DNA of 64,000 nucleotides from Candidatus Micrarchaeum sp. (GTDB lineage Archaea; SpSt-1190; DYHY01): assembly GCA_020723935.1 (NCBI GenBank), contig DYHY01000004.1, positions 1,794-65,793 of the forward strand. Direction: 5' to 3'. This document shows, piece after piece, positions 17,320 to 26,644 of the stretch. Within the stretch, counting starts at the first letter, position 1. Each line of letters starts with the position of its first letter. The notes under the pieces were generated by a model. That model did no database searches. It was not told the origin of the DNA and saw only the letters and a program-made list of their open reading frames with translations. A program made the translations under genes and the position numbers.

Positions 17320-19068
17320 GTGAAAGAAGGGGAAAACCAGCCTGCCGCGCAGCAGCGGGGCGTTTTCGCGAGCCAGAGGTCGGTCCTGGCGCTCTCCTTG
17401 GCGCTCCTCCTGATGGGCGCGGTGGTCCTGGTGAACTTCCTGTCCTTCTCCAAGGTCGGGGGGGTTATGGAAAGCCAGCTCCTGGACCGCCAGCAGATAG
17501 CGGCCGACTACGCGGCGTCAAGGATCGAGGAGCACATCCATCAGGTCAGTATGGAGGTGACGACGCTTTCCAGCTTCCCCGCGCTGAAGAACCTCGACCT
17601 GAGCCAGTGCAGCGGGGACGTGAAAATAATACACCCCAGCCTCGAGGGCAAGACGAAGGTACTCCTGCGGGTTGACGCTCTCGGGAACATCGTGGAATGC
17701 TCGTCCCCGAATTACAAGGGATACGTTGGCTTGAACGTCAGGAACAAGGACTATTTCAAAGTCCCGGCCGAGACGGGGGCTTCCTATGTCTCGGGCCTCG
17801 CGAGGGACGGGAGCGACTACAATGTCTTCGTCTCCGCCCCCATCTTCGAGGGGGGGTCTGGAGGAACATACCCCAATAACGGCGAGTTCGGGGGAATACT
17901 CCTAAGCATCGTGGGCCTCCAGGACCTCTACGACCTCTACATACACCCAATAGGGCCGATGGGCAGGGACCTCTTCGTCCTCGCGAGCGTGGATGCGGGC
18001 GACACCGTGATGAAAAGCCAGGGCGCCCCTGACCTGGGCGGCCTCGGCAAGGTGCACGAGATAAGGGATTATGCCGGGACGGGCAGGACCATAGCCGTCT
18101 CCTCCGACCTCTCCCTCGGGAGCGAGAAGTTTCGCCTCTTCATCCTCACACCCCTCGCCAACGCAGACAAGGAGATACGGGACGTCAGAGCGGGCTACCT
18201 GTTCTCCCTGTTCTTGGCCGTTTCGGCCATCCTGGGCGCCCTCCTTCTCGCGGCTTCGGCGTACCTGTCGCGCGAGAGGATAAGGACGCAGCTCGCGCGG
18301 ACCACAGAGACGCTCGAGAGCCTCGGGATCACGGTCGAGACGGAACGGAGCGGATATTCTCCTACCGACATCGTCCTCGAGCCCCACAAGGTCTACCTCC
18401 TTAAGGAGGACGGGGAGACGAGCCCCCACGACCTCTTCATTGGGATGCTCTCACATGGCTTCGCGGGCCTCGGCATAGTGAGGGACGACCCCAGGGAGCT
18501 GCGGAAGAAGTACAGCCTCAAGAAGACTTCGTTCATATGGCTCTCGGAGGCGGGCGGGGGCCGGGGCGTCCCGGCCGAGACCAAGATCGAGACGCTCCTC
18601 GGCCTCGCCAGGGAGTTTGTGGAGAGGAGCGAGAAGAGCGTCATATTGATAGACCGGCTCGACTACCTGATATTCGAGAACGGCTTCGAGCGGGTCCTCA
18701 AGGCGGTGTACGCCCTCCGCGACCTCGTCGCGAGGAGGAAGTGCGTCGTGATAATCTCGGCCAACCCCGCGGTCATACCCAAGGAGCAGATGGAGGCGTT
18801 CAGCGCGGAGACGATCGACCTCTTCGGCGGCAGGGCCGGGGCCGGCCTCTCCAAGGACGAGGCCGAGCTGCTCTCGTTCGTGAACGAGGGGAACGTCGCG
18901 AGCAGGCTCGTCTCCTACACGGACGTGACGGAGCAGCTTGGGATAACGAAGCCCACCGCCCGAGCCAAGATCCGGCGCCTGCAGGACGCGGGCTTCCTCT
19001 CCGTCGAGAAGGTCGGGCGGGTGAAGGCCGTGCGGATAACGTCCCTGGGCAGGAAAATCATTTCCTGA
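17320..19068 (+). CDS. membrane sensor: PDC/Cache domain, DUF835 and winged helix
   Basis: 582 aa from GTG 17320. Membrane segment one (about residues 22-42) and two (about 290-315) bracket an extracytoplasmic PDC/Cache-like sensor (RNKDYFKVPAETG and later ...VGLQDLYDLY). The cytoplasmic part holds a DUF835 domain (VYLLKEDGETSPHDLFIGML to VVIISANPAVIPKEQMEAF, about 360-500), related to P-loop-less ATPase-like archaeal signalling domains, and ends in a winged helix (VTEQLGITKPTARAKIRRLQ, about 510-580). This architecture suggests a one-component membrane regulator. A divergent promoter faces the LPSQVGGC genes. Confidence 0.88.
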   Translation: MKEGENQPAAQQRGVFASQRSVLALSLALLLMGAVVLVNFLSFSKVGGVMESQLLDRQQIAADYAASRIEEHIHQVSMEVTTLSSFPALKNLDLSQCSGDVKIIHPSLEGKTKVLLRVDALGNIVECSSPNYKGYVGLNVRNKDYFKVPAETGASYVSGLARDGSDYNVFVSAPIFEGGSGGTYPNNGEFGGILLSIVGLQDLYDLYIHPIGPMGRDLFVLASVDAGDTVMKSQGAPDLGGLGKVHEIRDYAGTGRTIAVSSDLSLGSEKFRLFILTPLANADKEIRDVRAGYLFSLFLAVSAILGALLLAASAYLSRERIRTQLARTTETLESLGITVETERSGYSPTDIVLEPHKVYLLKEDGETSPHDLFIGMLSHGFAGLGIVRDDPRELRKKYSLKKTSFIWLSEAGGGRGVPAETKIETLLGLAREFVERSEKSVILIDRLDYLIFENGFERVLKAVYALRDLVARRKCVVIISANPAVIPKEQMEAFSAETIDLFGGRAGAGLSKDEAELLSFVNEGNVASRLVSYTDVTEQLGITKPTARAKIRRLQDAGFLSVEKVGRVKAVRITSLGRKIIS

Positions 19069-19155
19069 CATTCTCGGCGGTTTGCCGGCGGCTTTTCACT
19101 GTTTTTTCACGGTTGTTTCGCCTTGCTTTAATATGGTGCTTTCTCCGTTCCCCGC

Positions 19156-19755
19156 ATGGAAAACGAAAGCAAGGCCGCAATCCCGGTGCTCGCCGTTGCC
19201 GCGCTCGCGGTATTATTGGCGCTCTTCGCGCTCCCCCTCGCGGGGGCGTATGCGTACGAGGGGAACTTCACCAAGGAGGCTCTCGCGATAATAGCGGCGA
19301 ATGTGTCGTGCGGCTCGATAACCGAAGCACAGCTCGAGACCCTGGGCGAATACTACAAGGAGCTCATGCATCCGGGCGCGGCCCACGAGGCTATGGACCA
19401 GATGATGGGTGGCGAGGGGTCTGAGTCCCTGCGGCAGGCGCACGTCGGAATGGGCCGGGCGTTCCACTGCGGCGCTTCGGGAAGCTTCAGGGGGATGATG
19501 GGCCTCGGCTACAGGATGGGCATGATGGGCGGTCCTTATTACGGGGGATACACCGGCTACGGCGGGGGGATGATGGGCGCGTCCTATGCTACTCCTTGGT
19601 ATCTGGTGCTCGTCAACGTCCTCTACTTGCTCCTCCTCCTGGGTGCGGTGATTTTGGTCTTCATCTGGGTCGTGCGGTCCTGGAGGGCGCTCAACAGCGG
19701 CGCCCGGCAGGAAGCCGGGAGCGGCCCGGTAAGGAAGCCTGCGAGGCGGAAATAA
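19156..19755 (+). CDS. Met/Gly-rich membrane protein, probable copper handling
   Basis: 199 aa. N-terminal membrane or signal segment (VLAVAALAVLLALFALPLAG), an outside part with CGSITEAQLETLGEYYKELM, HPGAAHEAMDQMMGGEGSES and a second Cys in GRAFHC, then a Met/Gly/Tyr-rich stretch (MMGLGYRMGMMGG and GGGMMGA), and a final membrane helix (LVLVNVLYLLLLLGAVILVF). His, Met and Cys spacing fits soft-metal binding. It begins a plus-strand run of four genes ending in the copper ATPase. The MM-containing core recurs in archaeal and bacterial proteins of unknown function. Confidence 0.82.
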   Translation: MENESKAAIPVLAVAALAVLLALFALPLAGAYAYEGNFTKEALAIIAANVSCGSITEAQLETLGEYYKELMHPGAAHEAMDQMMGGEGSESLRQAHVGMGRAFHCGASGSFRGMMGLGYRMGMMGGPYYGGYTGYGGGMMGASYATPWYLVLVNVLYLLLLLGAVILVFIWVVRSWRALNSGARQEAGSGPVRKPARRK

Positions 19756-19756
19756 G

Positions 19757-20422
19757 TTGGGCGGAACGGACGGAAAGGCGGCGGACGCCGTCTTCTACGC
19801 AATACTCATCGTTGCGGCTGCCGGGGCGACGGGAATAGCCATCCTGTCGGCATTACAGCCTCCCTCCCCGGCAGCCCCAACTTCATTCGGCCCGCGCGCA
19901 ACGAAGCTCACCTCATTCGACATATCGCTCGCGCAGGGGATGATGGACAGAAACGGCGACGGGAAATGCGATTCCATGGGATCGTCGGTCGAGGGCGAGA
20001 TCCTCGCGAACAGGCTCCAGTGCATGGGCGACCCCAACGCGACGATAGGGCAGCTCGGCTCCTCGCACCACCACGCGGACTTCAAGGTCTACGTAAACGG
20101 GCTGCCGACGGATTTCAACGACCCGAAATACTTCGTCAGGAGCTCGTTCGCCCATGTGGAGCCCGACGAGGTTTTGGGGGCGACCGGGACCGTCTTGCAC
20201 CTCCACGCGACGGGAGTCCCGTTATGGGTCTTCTTTAAGAGTGTGGGGATGGACCTGGACGGGGCGAAGATCCTCGTGAACGGCGCGGAGAGTGGTCTGC
20301 TAGGGGACTATGCGCCGTCAAACGGCGACAGGATACTGGTGTCTTACGGAAACGCTACGCAAGGGGAACTGAAGAGAGAAATGGACAGCGTCACTGACTA
20401 CGCGGCGATGGGGAGGGTCTGA
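19757..20422 (+). CDS. membrane-anchored protein with HHHADF module
   Basis: 221 aa from TTG 19757, one base after the previous gene. A membrane anchor (AVFYAILIVAAAGATGIAIL) is followed by an outside domain with an acidic calcium-like stretch DRNGDGKCD, then SSHHHADFKVYVNGLPTDFN and LHLHATGVPLWVFFKSVGMD. The His cluster plus HLHATG resemble a family of archaeal extracellular proteins of unknown function. Placement between Met-rich and cupredoxin genes supports metal binding. The TTG start is chosen for spacing and because no in-frame ATG precedes the anchor. Confidence 0.8.
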   Translation: MGGTDGKAADAVFYAILIVAAAGATGIAILSALQPPSPAAPTSFGPRATKLTSFDISLAQGMMDRNGDGKCDSMGSSVEGEILANRLQCMGDPNATIGQLGSSHHHADFKVYVNGLPTDFNDPKYFVRSSFAHVEPDEVLGATGTVLHLHATGVPLWVFFKSVGMDLDGAKILVNGAESGLLGDYAPSNGDRILVSYGNATQGELKREMDSVTDYAAMGRV

Positions 20423-20424
20423 AA

Positions 20425-21366
20425 ATGACTTCCACTGGCGCCTACATTTTCTCGTACCTGCTCTATATGGCGGTGCTCTCGGGCGCCGCCCTCTACGTCT
20501 GGAAGTACAGGAAGGGCCTCGACGAGATGTACGGCATGATGATGGGAATGACGTTTGGCACGGTCGCAGGTCTTGCGACCGGCCTCTTCTACGCCCTCCC
20601 GAGCGGCGACTTTGTCGGCGGGGCGATTGTCGGGACCGTGGCCGGGCTCCTCTTCGGGATACTGCTAGGGGTGATCGGCGGGCCCCTCGGGATAATGGAG
20701 GGCGTTATGGGCGCCTTCATGGGGGGCTTCATGGGCTCGATGACGGGGCAGATGGCGCGCCCGTTCCCGCTGGGCGCGTTCTCTCCGGTCTTCGCGGCGA
20801 TATTCCTCGCGATGATGGCGGGGATCACCTATGCCGCGGAAACGGGCAAGACCTGCTGCGCTCCCGCGGGGGGTAAGCCGGAGGCGCCCGAGAGGCCGAA
20901 GCTGGTGAACCCGTCGGGCAAGTTCGTCGCCACGTGGACAGTCGTCGCCGCAATCCTCCTCTTCGCGAGCTTCGCGATAGACCTCTCGCCGTACTCCGCA
21001 CAGGGCGCCCAGTCGACTGGCACGCAGAGCACGGCTCTTCCGGCGTCGCTTCGGGCGCTCACGGAGGAGCAGCAGACCCAGGCAGTCCAAAAGGACGGCT
21101 ACCAGGAAGCGTCATTTAGGGTGACCGCGGGGAGGTACACGCCTAACGTCATAGTCGTCAAGGCTGGGACGCCGCTTAGGCTGAACATCGCAGCAGACAG
21201 GAACGCCGGATGCGGGACTGACATCGTCTTCCCGGATCTCAGGGTGCGCTCGCTCATCCCCCCGGGGACGTCCAAGACGGTCGAGGTGGGGACCCCGTCC
21301 GCGGGGAACCATTCGTTCTCCTGCTCCATGGGCATGTTCCGCGGAAAAATCGTCGCGGTCGGTTAG
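20425..21366 (+). CDS. membrane protein with C-terminal cupredoxin domain
   Basis: 313 aa. The N-terminal part has four to five Gly/Met-rich membrane segments (MYGMMMGMTFGTVAGLATGL; GGPLGIMEGVMGAFMGGFMG), then a TCCAPAGG loop, another membrane helix near residue 175, and a C-terminal cupredoxin (ASFRVTAGRYTPNVIVVKAG to NHSFSCSMGMFRGKIVAVG, about 230-313). The Cys and Met near the end (SFSCSMGM) and the earlier GCGTD are candidate copper ligands. It overlaps no neighbour and is 2 nt after the previous gene, so it is in one operon with CopA. Confidence 0.88.
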   Translation: MTSTGAYIFSYLLYMAVLSGAALYVWKYRKGLDEMYGMMMGMTFGTVAGLATGLFYALPSGDFVGGAIVGTVAGLLFGILLGVIGGPLGIMEGVMGAFMGGFMGSMTGQMARPFPLGAFSPVFAAIFLAMMAGITYAAETGKTCCAPAGGKPEAPERPKLVNPSGKFVATWTVVAAILLFASFAIDLSPYSAQGAQSTGTQSTALPASLRALTEEQQTQAVQKDGYQEASFRVTAGRYTPNVIVVKAGTPLRLNIAADRNAGCGTDIVFPDLRVRSLIPPGTSKTVEVGTPSAGNHSFSCSMGMFRGKIVAVG

Positions 21367-21396
21367 TCAGTTAAAAAGAGGTAAAGGGGGAGAAGA

Positions 21397-24036
21397 GTGA
21401 AAATGGCGATGGAAAAGGATCCTATATGCGGCATGAATGTCGACCCGCGGACCGCGAGGTTCAAGGGCGAGAAGAGTGGGAGGACATACTACTTCTGCAG
21501 CAAGTCCTGCATGGACGCTTTCCTGGGGGGCGGCGAGGAGGGCGTGGGGGAAGAGGGGCGCCATCGCGGCGACGGGGAACCGGAATCCGGGAAGGAAGAA
21601 GGACTCCCGCAAAAAGGCCCGCCGAAGAGGATGTTCAGGATAAAGGGCATGCACTGCGCTAGCTGCGCGATAACGATAGAGAACAACCTCAAGAAGCTCC
21701 CAGACACCAGGGCGAGCGTCAACTACGCCTCCGAGAAGGCCTATGTCGAGGGGCCCGCGACCGACGCGCGGGTCATGGCGCGCGTGAAGGAGGCTGGCTA
21801 CGAGGCGATCCCGGCTTCCGACAGGCCGGGGGAGATGGTCCTTGAGATATCCGGGATGGATTCCATGCACTGCGTCGGGATCGTCGAGAGCTCGCTCAAG
21901 CGCGTGCACGGGGTCTCCGAAGTCAAGGTCAACCTCGCCACGGGCAAGGCGAGGGTCGCGTTCGACCCGGCAAGGGCCCATGCAAGCGACCTCGTCAAGG
22001 CTGTGAAAGCCGTCGGCTACGGCGCGATGGCGTCTAGCGAGAAGCGCGACGAGCACGCCGAGGAGCAGCGGGCGGAGATACGCTCCTACCTCTCCCGGAT
22101 AGCGGTATCTTTCTTCTTCGCAATCCCTCTCCTCTACCTCTCGATGGGGATGCTCGTGGGCCTCCCGGTGCCGGAGTTCAAACCGTTCGAGCTGGGGCTC
22201 CTGGAGCTGGCGCTCGCTACGCCTGTGATAGTCGCGGGCCGGGGCTTCTACACGCGCGGCTTCAAGTCGCTCGCGAACCTCACGCCCAACATGGATTCTC
22301 TCGTCGCCATAGGGACGGGGGCTGCATACGTCTACAGCGTCTACGGCGTCGTCTCAGCGTACTACGGCGCGTCGCCGGAATACTATTTCGAGGTATCCGC
22401 GCTCCTGATAGCTTTCATACTCCTCGGGAAATACCTGGAATCGGCCGCAAAGGGCAGGACGTCGGAAGCGATAAAGAAGCTAATCGGCCGGCAGGCCAAG
22501 ACGGCGACCGTCGTCCATCACGGAGTCGAGACCGAGATCCCAATAGAGGAAGTGGCGATCGGCGACATCGTCATCGTCAAGCCCGGCCAGAAGATACCTG
22601 TGGACGGGACCGTCACCGAAGGGAGGTCCACCGTCGACGAGAGCATGATAACGGGCGAGAGCGTCCCCGTCGGGAAGGGCCCGGGGGACGCCGTGATAGG
22701 TGCGACGATGAATAAGACCGGCGCCTTCAGGTTCAAGGCAGAGAAGATAGGCGCCGACACGATGCTCGCGCAGATAGTGCGGATGGTTGAGGAGGCTCAG
22801 GGATCCAAGGCGCCGATACAGGCGCTCGCCGACAGGGTCTCGGCCTATTTCGTCCCGGCGGTCGTCGGAATCGCCCTCGTATCTTTCCTCGCGTGGCTCT
22901 TCCTCGCGGGCAAGCCGTTCCCGTTCGCCCTCACGATATTCATATCCGTCCTGATAATCGCCTGTCCCTGCGCCCTGGGCCTCGCGACGCCCACGGCCGT
23001 GATGATGGGGACGGAGAAGGGGGCCGAGAACGGGATACTCATCAAGACGGCCGAGGCCCTGCAGATGGCCGGGAGCGTCGGAACGGTCGTCTTCGACAAG
23101 ACCGGGACTCTCACAAAGGGCGAGCCTTCCGTGCCGGACGTCGCAACGGTCGCAGGCGGCGAGGAGAACGACGCCCTCGACTACGCGGCGGCCATAGAGA
23201 AGAACTCCGAGCATCCCCTGGGCGAAGCGATAGTGAGGTTCGCCGCCGAGAAGGGCATAAGGCCGGAGGCCGTGAACGAGTTCAGCTCGATCACGGGGAA
23301 GGGCATCAAGGCGTTCTACAGGAACAAGCTAGTGCACCTGGGCAACAGGGCGCTCATGGATTCGGAGGGGATCCCCTACCGCGCGTACGAGGACAAGACG
23401 TCCGGGCTCGAGGGCGAGGGGAAGACAGTCATGTTCCTCGCGGTCGACAGGAAGGTGATCTCGCTCATCGCGGTCGCGGACACCCTCAAGGAGCATTCGA
23501 AGGAGGCCGTCGCCGAGCTCGGGAGGCTCGGGATAGAGACGGCCATGATAACGGGCGACAACGAGCGGACGGCCAAGGCGATAGCCTCGCAGGTCGGGAT
23601 AAAGACCGTCCTCGCGCAGGTCCTTCCCGGCGAGAAGGCCGAGAAGGTGAAGAGCCTCCAGGAGGGGGGGAAGCGCAAGGTCGCGATGGTCGGGGACGGG
23701 ATAAACGACGCGCCCGCGCTCACCCAGGCAGACGTGGGGATAGCGATAGGCTCAGGGACCGACGTCGCGATCGAGTCAGGGGGGATAGTCCTCGTCAAGG
23801 ACGACCTGCGCGACGTCGTGAAGGCGATACGCCTGAGCAAGTACACGATGGGGAAGATCAGGCAGAACCTCTTCTGGGCGTTCTTCTACAACCTGATCGG
23901 GATTCCGGTGGCCGCGGGCGCGCTCTTCCCGTTCACGGGCGGGCTGCTCAACCCCGTGGTAGCCGGCGCCGCCATGGCTTTCAGCAGCGTGAGCGTTGTC
24001 ACGAACACGCTGACTATGAAGGGGTTCAAGTTGTAG
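21397..24036 (+). CDS. copA: copper-exporting P1B-type ATPase with YHS and two HMA domains
   Basis: 879 aa. Order: YHS domain (KDPICGM...YYFCSKSC, residues 7-42), linker, HMA1 with GMHCASC (Cys87, Cys90), HMA2 with GMDSMHC (first Cys replaced by Ser156, Cys159 kept), then the P-type core with the CPC transport motif ([18 protein letters not shown]), phosphorylation site [13 protein letters not shown]-like [10 protein letters not shown] and [10 protein letters not shown]. These mark a Cu(I)/Ag(I) exporter. GTG 21397, ATG 21403 or ATG 21409 could be the start; a purine-rich ribosome site precedes all three. The YHS fusion matches the small YHS protein at 10714. Confidence 0.96.
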   Translation: MKMAMEKDPICGMNVDPRTARFKGEKSGRTYYFCSKSCMDAFLGGGEEGVGEEGRHRGDGEPESGKEEGLPQKGPPKRMFRIKGMHCASCAITIENNLKKLPDTRASVNYASEKAYVEGPATDARVMARVKEAGYEAIPASDRPGEMVLEISGMDSMHCVGIVESSLKRVHGVSEVKVNLATGKARVAFDPARAHASDLVKAVKAVGYGAMASSEKRDEHAEEQRAEIRSYLSRIAVSFFFAIPLLYLSMGMLVGLPVPEFKPFELGLLELALATPVIVAGRGFYTRGFKSLANLTPNMDSLVAIGTGAAYVYSVYGVVSAYYGASPEYYFEVSALLIAFILLGKYLESAAKGRTSEAIKKLIGRQAKTATVVHHGVETEIPIEEVAIGDIVIVKPGQKIPVDGTVTEGRSTVDESMITGESVPVGKGPGDAVIGATMNKTGAFRFKAEKIGADTMLAQIVRMVEEAQGSKAPIQALADRVSAYFVPAVVGIALVSFLAWLFLAGKPFPFALTIFISVLIIACPCALGLATPTAVMMGTEKGAENGILIKTAEALQMAGSVGTVVFDKTGTLTKGEPSVPDVATVAGGEENDALDYAAAIEKNSEHPLGEAIVRFAAEKGIRPEAVNEFSSITGKGIKAFYRNKLVHLGNRALMDSEGIPYRAYEDKTSGLEGEGKTVMFLAVDRKVISLIAVADTLKEHSKEAVAELGRLGIETAMITGDNERTAKAIASQVGIKTVLAQVLPGEKAEKVKSLQEGGKRKVAMVGDGINDAPALTQADVGIAIGSGTDVAIESGGIVLVKDDLRDVVKAIRLSKYTMGKIRQNLFWAFFYNLIGIPVAAGALFPFTGGLLNPVVAGAAMAFSSVSVVTNTLTMKGFKL

Positions 24037-24056
24037 TAAGGGCCGCCCGCATCGGG

Positions 24057-24689
24057 CTAGCCCCGTTTTTTCTTCTTCTTGGCGGGAGATCTGCTCTGCT
24101 TCCCCTTCCGCCCGATGAACCTCGTCGAATACGCGACGGTCGCCGCGAGGGAGACTGCGATAGGTATCACGACGATCGGCATCGCGAAGGCGGGCGGGAT
24201 GATCGCCGCTATCGGCGGGAAAAGCGCTGAGAAATAGAGCCCAAGGGCGCCGGCCTTCTGCGTCCCCGCCCACGCGTCCTCGTTTCCCTTTATCCAGGGG
24301 AAGCGGAAGCCGAGGGCCGGGTTTTCCGGCGCGGATTGGACGCACCAGCCCAGGTATGCGAGGGCTGCCGAGAAGAGGAGGAGGAAAGCCAGGGGCGTCC
24401 TCTCGTTCCCCGCGAGGATCGCAATCACCTGGTCGTTGGCTATTATCACGAGGAGGAGGAACATCAGCTCCAAGTTCCTTAGCGAGGAGACAACCCCTTC
24501 GGGAAGGAGCTCCTTCCTTTTCCTGCCCTTGAGCCGGAAGAGGAGGAACACCGCGATCGCCGCGGCCGGGGCGGCGAAGAGCAGGGGGCTTGCGAGGCCG
24601 GCTGCGAAGCGGAGGCGGAAATAGATGGAGGATGCGAGCGGGAAGAGCGCGAGGAAGGCGGAGAGGAGAAGGTACGCGAAGGCGGCCAT
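24057..24689 (-). CDS. SdpI-like membrane protein
   Basis: 210 aa with about six membrane segments. The block PALGFRFPWIKGNEDAWAGT matches the SdpI signature (LGIR.PWT..NE..W..T), named after the Bacillus immunity protein. The N-terminal half carries three extra helices and a basic loop (RLKGRKRKELLPEG). The tail is very basic (GRKGKQSRSPAKKKKKRG). In archaea the role is unknown. It begins one base before the stop of the upstream small membrane gene (24690) and is convergent with CopA. Confidence 0.78.
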   Translation of the reverse strand: MAAFAYLLLSAFLALFPLASSIYFRLRFAAGLASPLLFAAPAAAIAVFLLFRLKGRKRKELLPEGVVSSLRNLELMFLLLVIIANDQVIAILAGNERTPLAFLLLFSAALAYLGWCVQSAPENPALGFRFPWIKGNEDAWAGTQKAGALGLYFSALFPPIAAIIPPAFAMPIVVIPIAVSLAATVAYSTRFIGRKGKQSRSPAKKKKKRG

Positions 24690-24968
24690 CTATTCCCCCC
24701 TTGCGCCCTTCTTCGTCTTCTTCTTCGCCGCCTTGGGGAAGAACCCCGGAAGCGCCGCGTACGCGAGGACCGAGAAGGCTATCACGGCGAGGGCGGCGAA
24801 TGCGGGCGTTGAGACGGGCGCCTCGGAGAGGAGGAGCTCAAGGCCCCCGGTGGGGACCCTTGGCGGGCCGGGCTTCTCGCTTTGCGTCAGGAGGAATATG
24901 AAGATGAAGGCGAACGCCGCTATCAGGAGGACGAATATCAGGAGGAACAGCTGCTTTGTCTTGGACAT
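24690..24968 (-). CDS. small two-helix membrane protein
   Basis: 92 aa from ATG 24968 (MSKTKQLFLLIFVLLIAAFA). Two membrane segments flank an outside loop (SEKPGPPRVPTGGLELLLSE). The C-terminus is basic (KKKTKKGARGE), so it is predicted inside. No family is recognised. It directly abuts the SdpI-like gene, so the two are likely translated from one message. Upstream in-frame ATG at 25001 is less likely because of the basic, non-hydrophobic lead. Confidence 0.7.
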   Translation of the reverse strand: MSKTKQLFLLIFVLLIAAFAFIFIFLLTQSEKPGPPRVPTGGLELLLSEAPVSTPAFAALAVIAFSVLAYAALPGFFPKAAKKKTKKGARGE

Positions 24969-24997
24969 TCTCCTGTCTCGCCTCCACCCCAAGCGCG

Positions 24998-25276
24998 TCA
25001 CCCCTGCTTATATCCCTTTTCGGCAGACGGCCTTCTCGCGGCGACCGCGGCCTTCACCGGGCAGGGGCAGCACCGGTAGCAGGGGTCGCAGTAGGGGCCG
25101 GGAGCGCTCTTCCCGGGGTCGAGGATCGCTCCGCCCGCCTCCCTCGCGTTCAGGTCCGCCTTTATAGAAAGGCAGTACGTTCCCGCGTCCGTCGGGCAGG
25201 TGCAAATCCTGGGGACCAAATAGAGTATCGGCGCGCGCGCCGCCCGCCCGTGCCCTTCCCTCCCGAAGGGACGCAC
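24998..25276 (-). CDS. small Cys-rich protein
   Basis: The frame codes ICTCPTDAGTYCLSIKADLN and GPYCDPCYRCCPCPVKAAVA, eight Cys in about 50 residues, and shows the strong G/C third-position bias of real genes here, unlike the other frames. A CxC...C and CxxCxxCCxC pattern suggests zinc or iron-sulfur binding. The start is uncertain: ATG 25276 gives 92 aa, but a TTG near 25219 would begin just before the conserved-looking part. Function unknown. Confidence 0.5.
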   Translation of the reverse strand: MRPFGREGHGRAARAPILYLVPRICTCPTDAGTYCLSIKADLNAREAGGAILDPGKSAPGPYCDPCYRCCPCPVKAAVAARRPSAEKGYKQG

Positions 25277-25334
25277 AGTTCCCCCTTCCCGGGGCCCTGT
25301 GGCCTTAAAACGTTTCCAGCCCTCGCGCGTATCT

Positions 25335-26000
25335 TCAGGCCGGGCCGCCGTAGGAGGAGACTATCTTTGCAATCCGCCTCGCCGTCTCGGTCTGCGTGAT
25401 GTCGGTCACGTCCAGGATGTGGACGTCCGGGAGCGCGATTGTCCTGCCGTCGCCACAATCCAGGCTCCTTGCCTGCGCGGCGAGGCGGAAGTACTTGTCC
25501 GTGAGCTCAAGCCTGCGCGTGTCGCTCTCATTCCACCTCTCGGCCGTCCCGGCGTCGCGCTTCCCGTCCTTCACGCGCTCCACAATGCGCTTGCGGTTCT
25601 CCTCGACGGTGGACACGAGTATTATCTCGGCACGCGGGAGTATTATCCCGCCCGACTCGACGGCCGAATACATGCTGTCCAGCGTCGGGCGCACCTTCTC
25701 GTCGGCCCATCCGTACTCCTCCTGCATCACGCGCAGGTACACCCAGACATCAAGGTACCCGCTCCTGTCCGAAAAGACGGTGGAATTCGGTGGGGCGGCG
25801 GCTAGCATGGCGGACCTCTCCCTGTGCTGGCGTATCAGCTCCTCCTCCCCTTTCAGGCTCCCTAGGAAGGGGTTGAGGGGCTCCTCGAGATAGAGCGCCC
25901 AGGGGACGAGCCTTACGAGTTCCGCCAGGGTCTCGGTTTTGCCCACGCCGTGGGAGCCGTTCACCGAAAAATAAAGTCCGTGCGTTTTCTGCGGCGACAC
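25335..26000 (-). CDS. P-loop deoxynucleoside-kinase/thymidylate-kinase-like protein
   Basis: About 221 aa from GTG 26000. The Walker A is NGSHGVGKTETLAEL near residue 14, followed by YLEEPLNPF, FSDRSGYLDVWVYL and a lid-like RIVERVKDGKRDAG, the pattern of the dNK/TMK group that phosphorylates (deoxy)nucleosides or nucleotides. The exact substrate cannot be read. A longer frame upstream would run through the 54-bp repeats and tRNA-His, so the internal GTG is chosen. Confidence 0.72.
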   Translation of the reverse strand: MSPQKTHGLYFSVNGSHGVGKTETLAELVRLVPWALYLEEPLNPFLGSLKGEEELIRQHRERSAMLAAAPPNSTVFSDRSGYLDVWVYLRVMQEEYGWADEKVRPTLDSMYSAVESGGIILPRAEIILVSTVEENRKRIVERVKDGKRDAGTAERWNESDTRRLELTDKYFRLAAQARSLDCGDGRTIALPDVHILDVTDITQTETARRIAKIVSSYGGPA

Positions 26001-26054
26001 CCTCCGGCCGGAACTTGCCCAATAAAAAGGAGATGGCAACGGCGGGCGCGCTAT

Positions 26055-26162
26055 CGGCCGGGCCGCGGCGGGGTCTGGAGGGCGCCGAACGAAGAGAGGG
26101 GCCCGGAACGGCCGGGCCGCGGCGGGGTCTGGAGGGCGCCGAACGAAGAGAGGGGCCCGGAA
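26055..26162 (+). repeat. perfect 54-bp tandem duplication next to tRNA-His
   Basis: Two identical 54-bp copies (26055-26108 and 26109-26162) each end in GGGGCCCGGAA. The second copy ends inside the 3' acceptor end of tRNA-His (26154-26225), so the duplication carries the last few tRNA bases as well. Confidence 0.9.
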
Positions 26163-26225
26163 CGGGAATCGAACCCGTGTTTGGGGATCCACAGTCCCCC
26201 AGTCTGCCACTAACTTATCCAGGCC
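26154..26225 (-). tRNA. tRNA-His (anticodon GTG)
   Basis: Minus-strand cloverleaf with anticodon stem GGGGA/TCCCC around CTGTGGA, giving anticodon GTG. An encoded G(-1) faces C73, the identity pair of tRNA-His, and the acceptor is GCCTGGA with TCCGGGC. T-stem is ACGGG/CCCGT with loop TTCGATT. CCA is not encoded. Confidence 0.96.
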
Positions 26226-26600
26226 ACGATCGACTGCGAAGACTCCTGGAAGGCGCTTTATAAAAGTTAGATGCCCCGCGCTTCCTGCCGCGGCGCGCCA
26301 TTTCGCCGGGCTTGGCTAGCTCCACTGCGCACAGCATCCAGAAGGCCGCCGCGCAGATGAGGAGGGCCTCCGCGAGCAGTATCAGCCAGTCGGACCCGAT
26401 CCCGCGCGCGAAGGCGCGCGTCGCGGCCGCCGTCCATAGGAGGATGACGAAGAAGACGACGCCGGAATAGCCCGGCCGAAGATCCCCCCGCTGCCCCTGA
26501 GCGCCCGGACGCCCGCGACGATGGAATATGCCATGAGGCCGCCGCCGCGAGCCCGAGGAAAAGTATCGAAACAGTCAGGATGCCGCCCGTCCCCCTGCAA
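26226..26600 (-). pseudogene. small membrane protein fragment with several frameshifts
   Basis: Hydrophobic, G/C3-biased sequence lies in three successive frames: ILTVSILFLGLAAAA (near 26570), LMAYSIVAGVRALRGSGG (near 26510) and GYSGVVFFVILLWTAAATRA with SDWLILLAEALLICAAAF (26440-26330), then a basic tail. The second switch falls at a run of seven G. Joined, they would form a three- to four-helix membrane protein of about 120 aa. The last frame runs into tRNA-His before a stop, so the gene is either decayed or the sequence is in error. Confidence 0.45.
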
Positions 26601-26644
26601 GCCGGCAGCGCTCAGTTTAAGGGTTCTGCCGGAAGACCCGGAAC

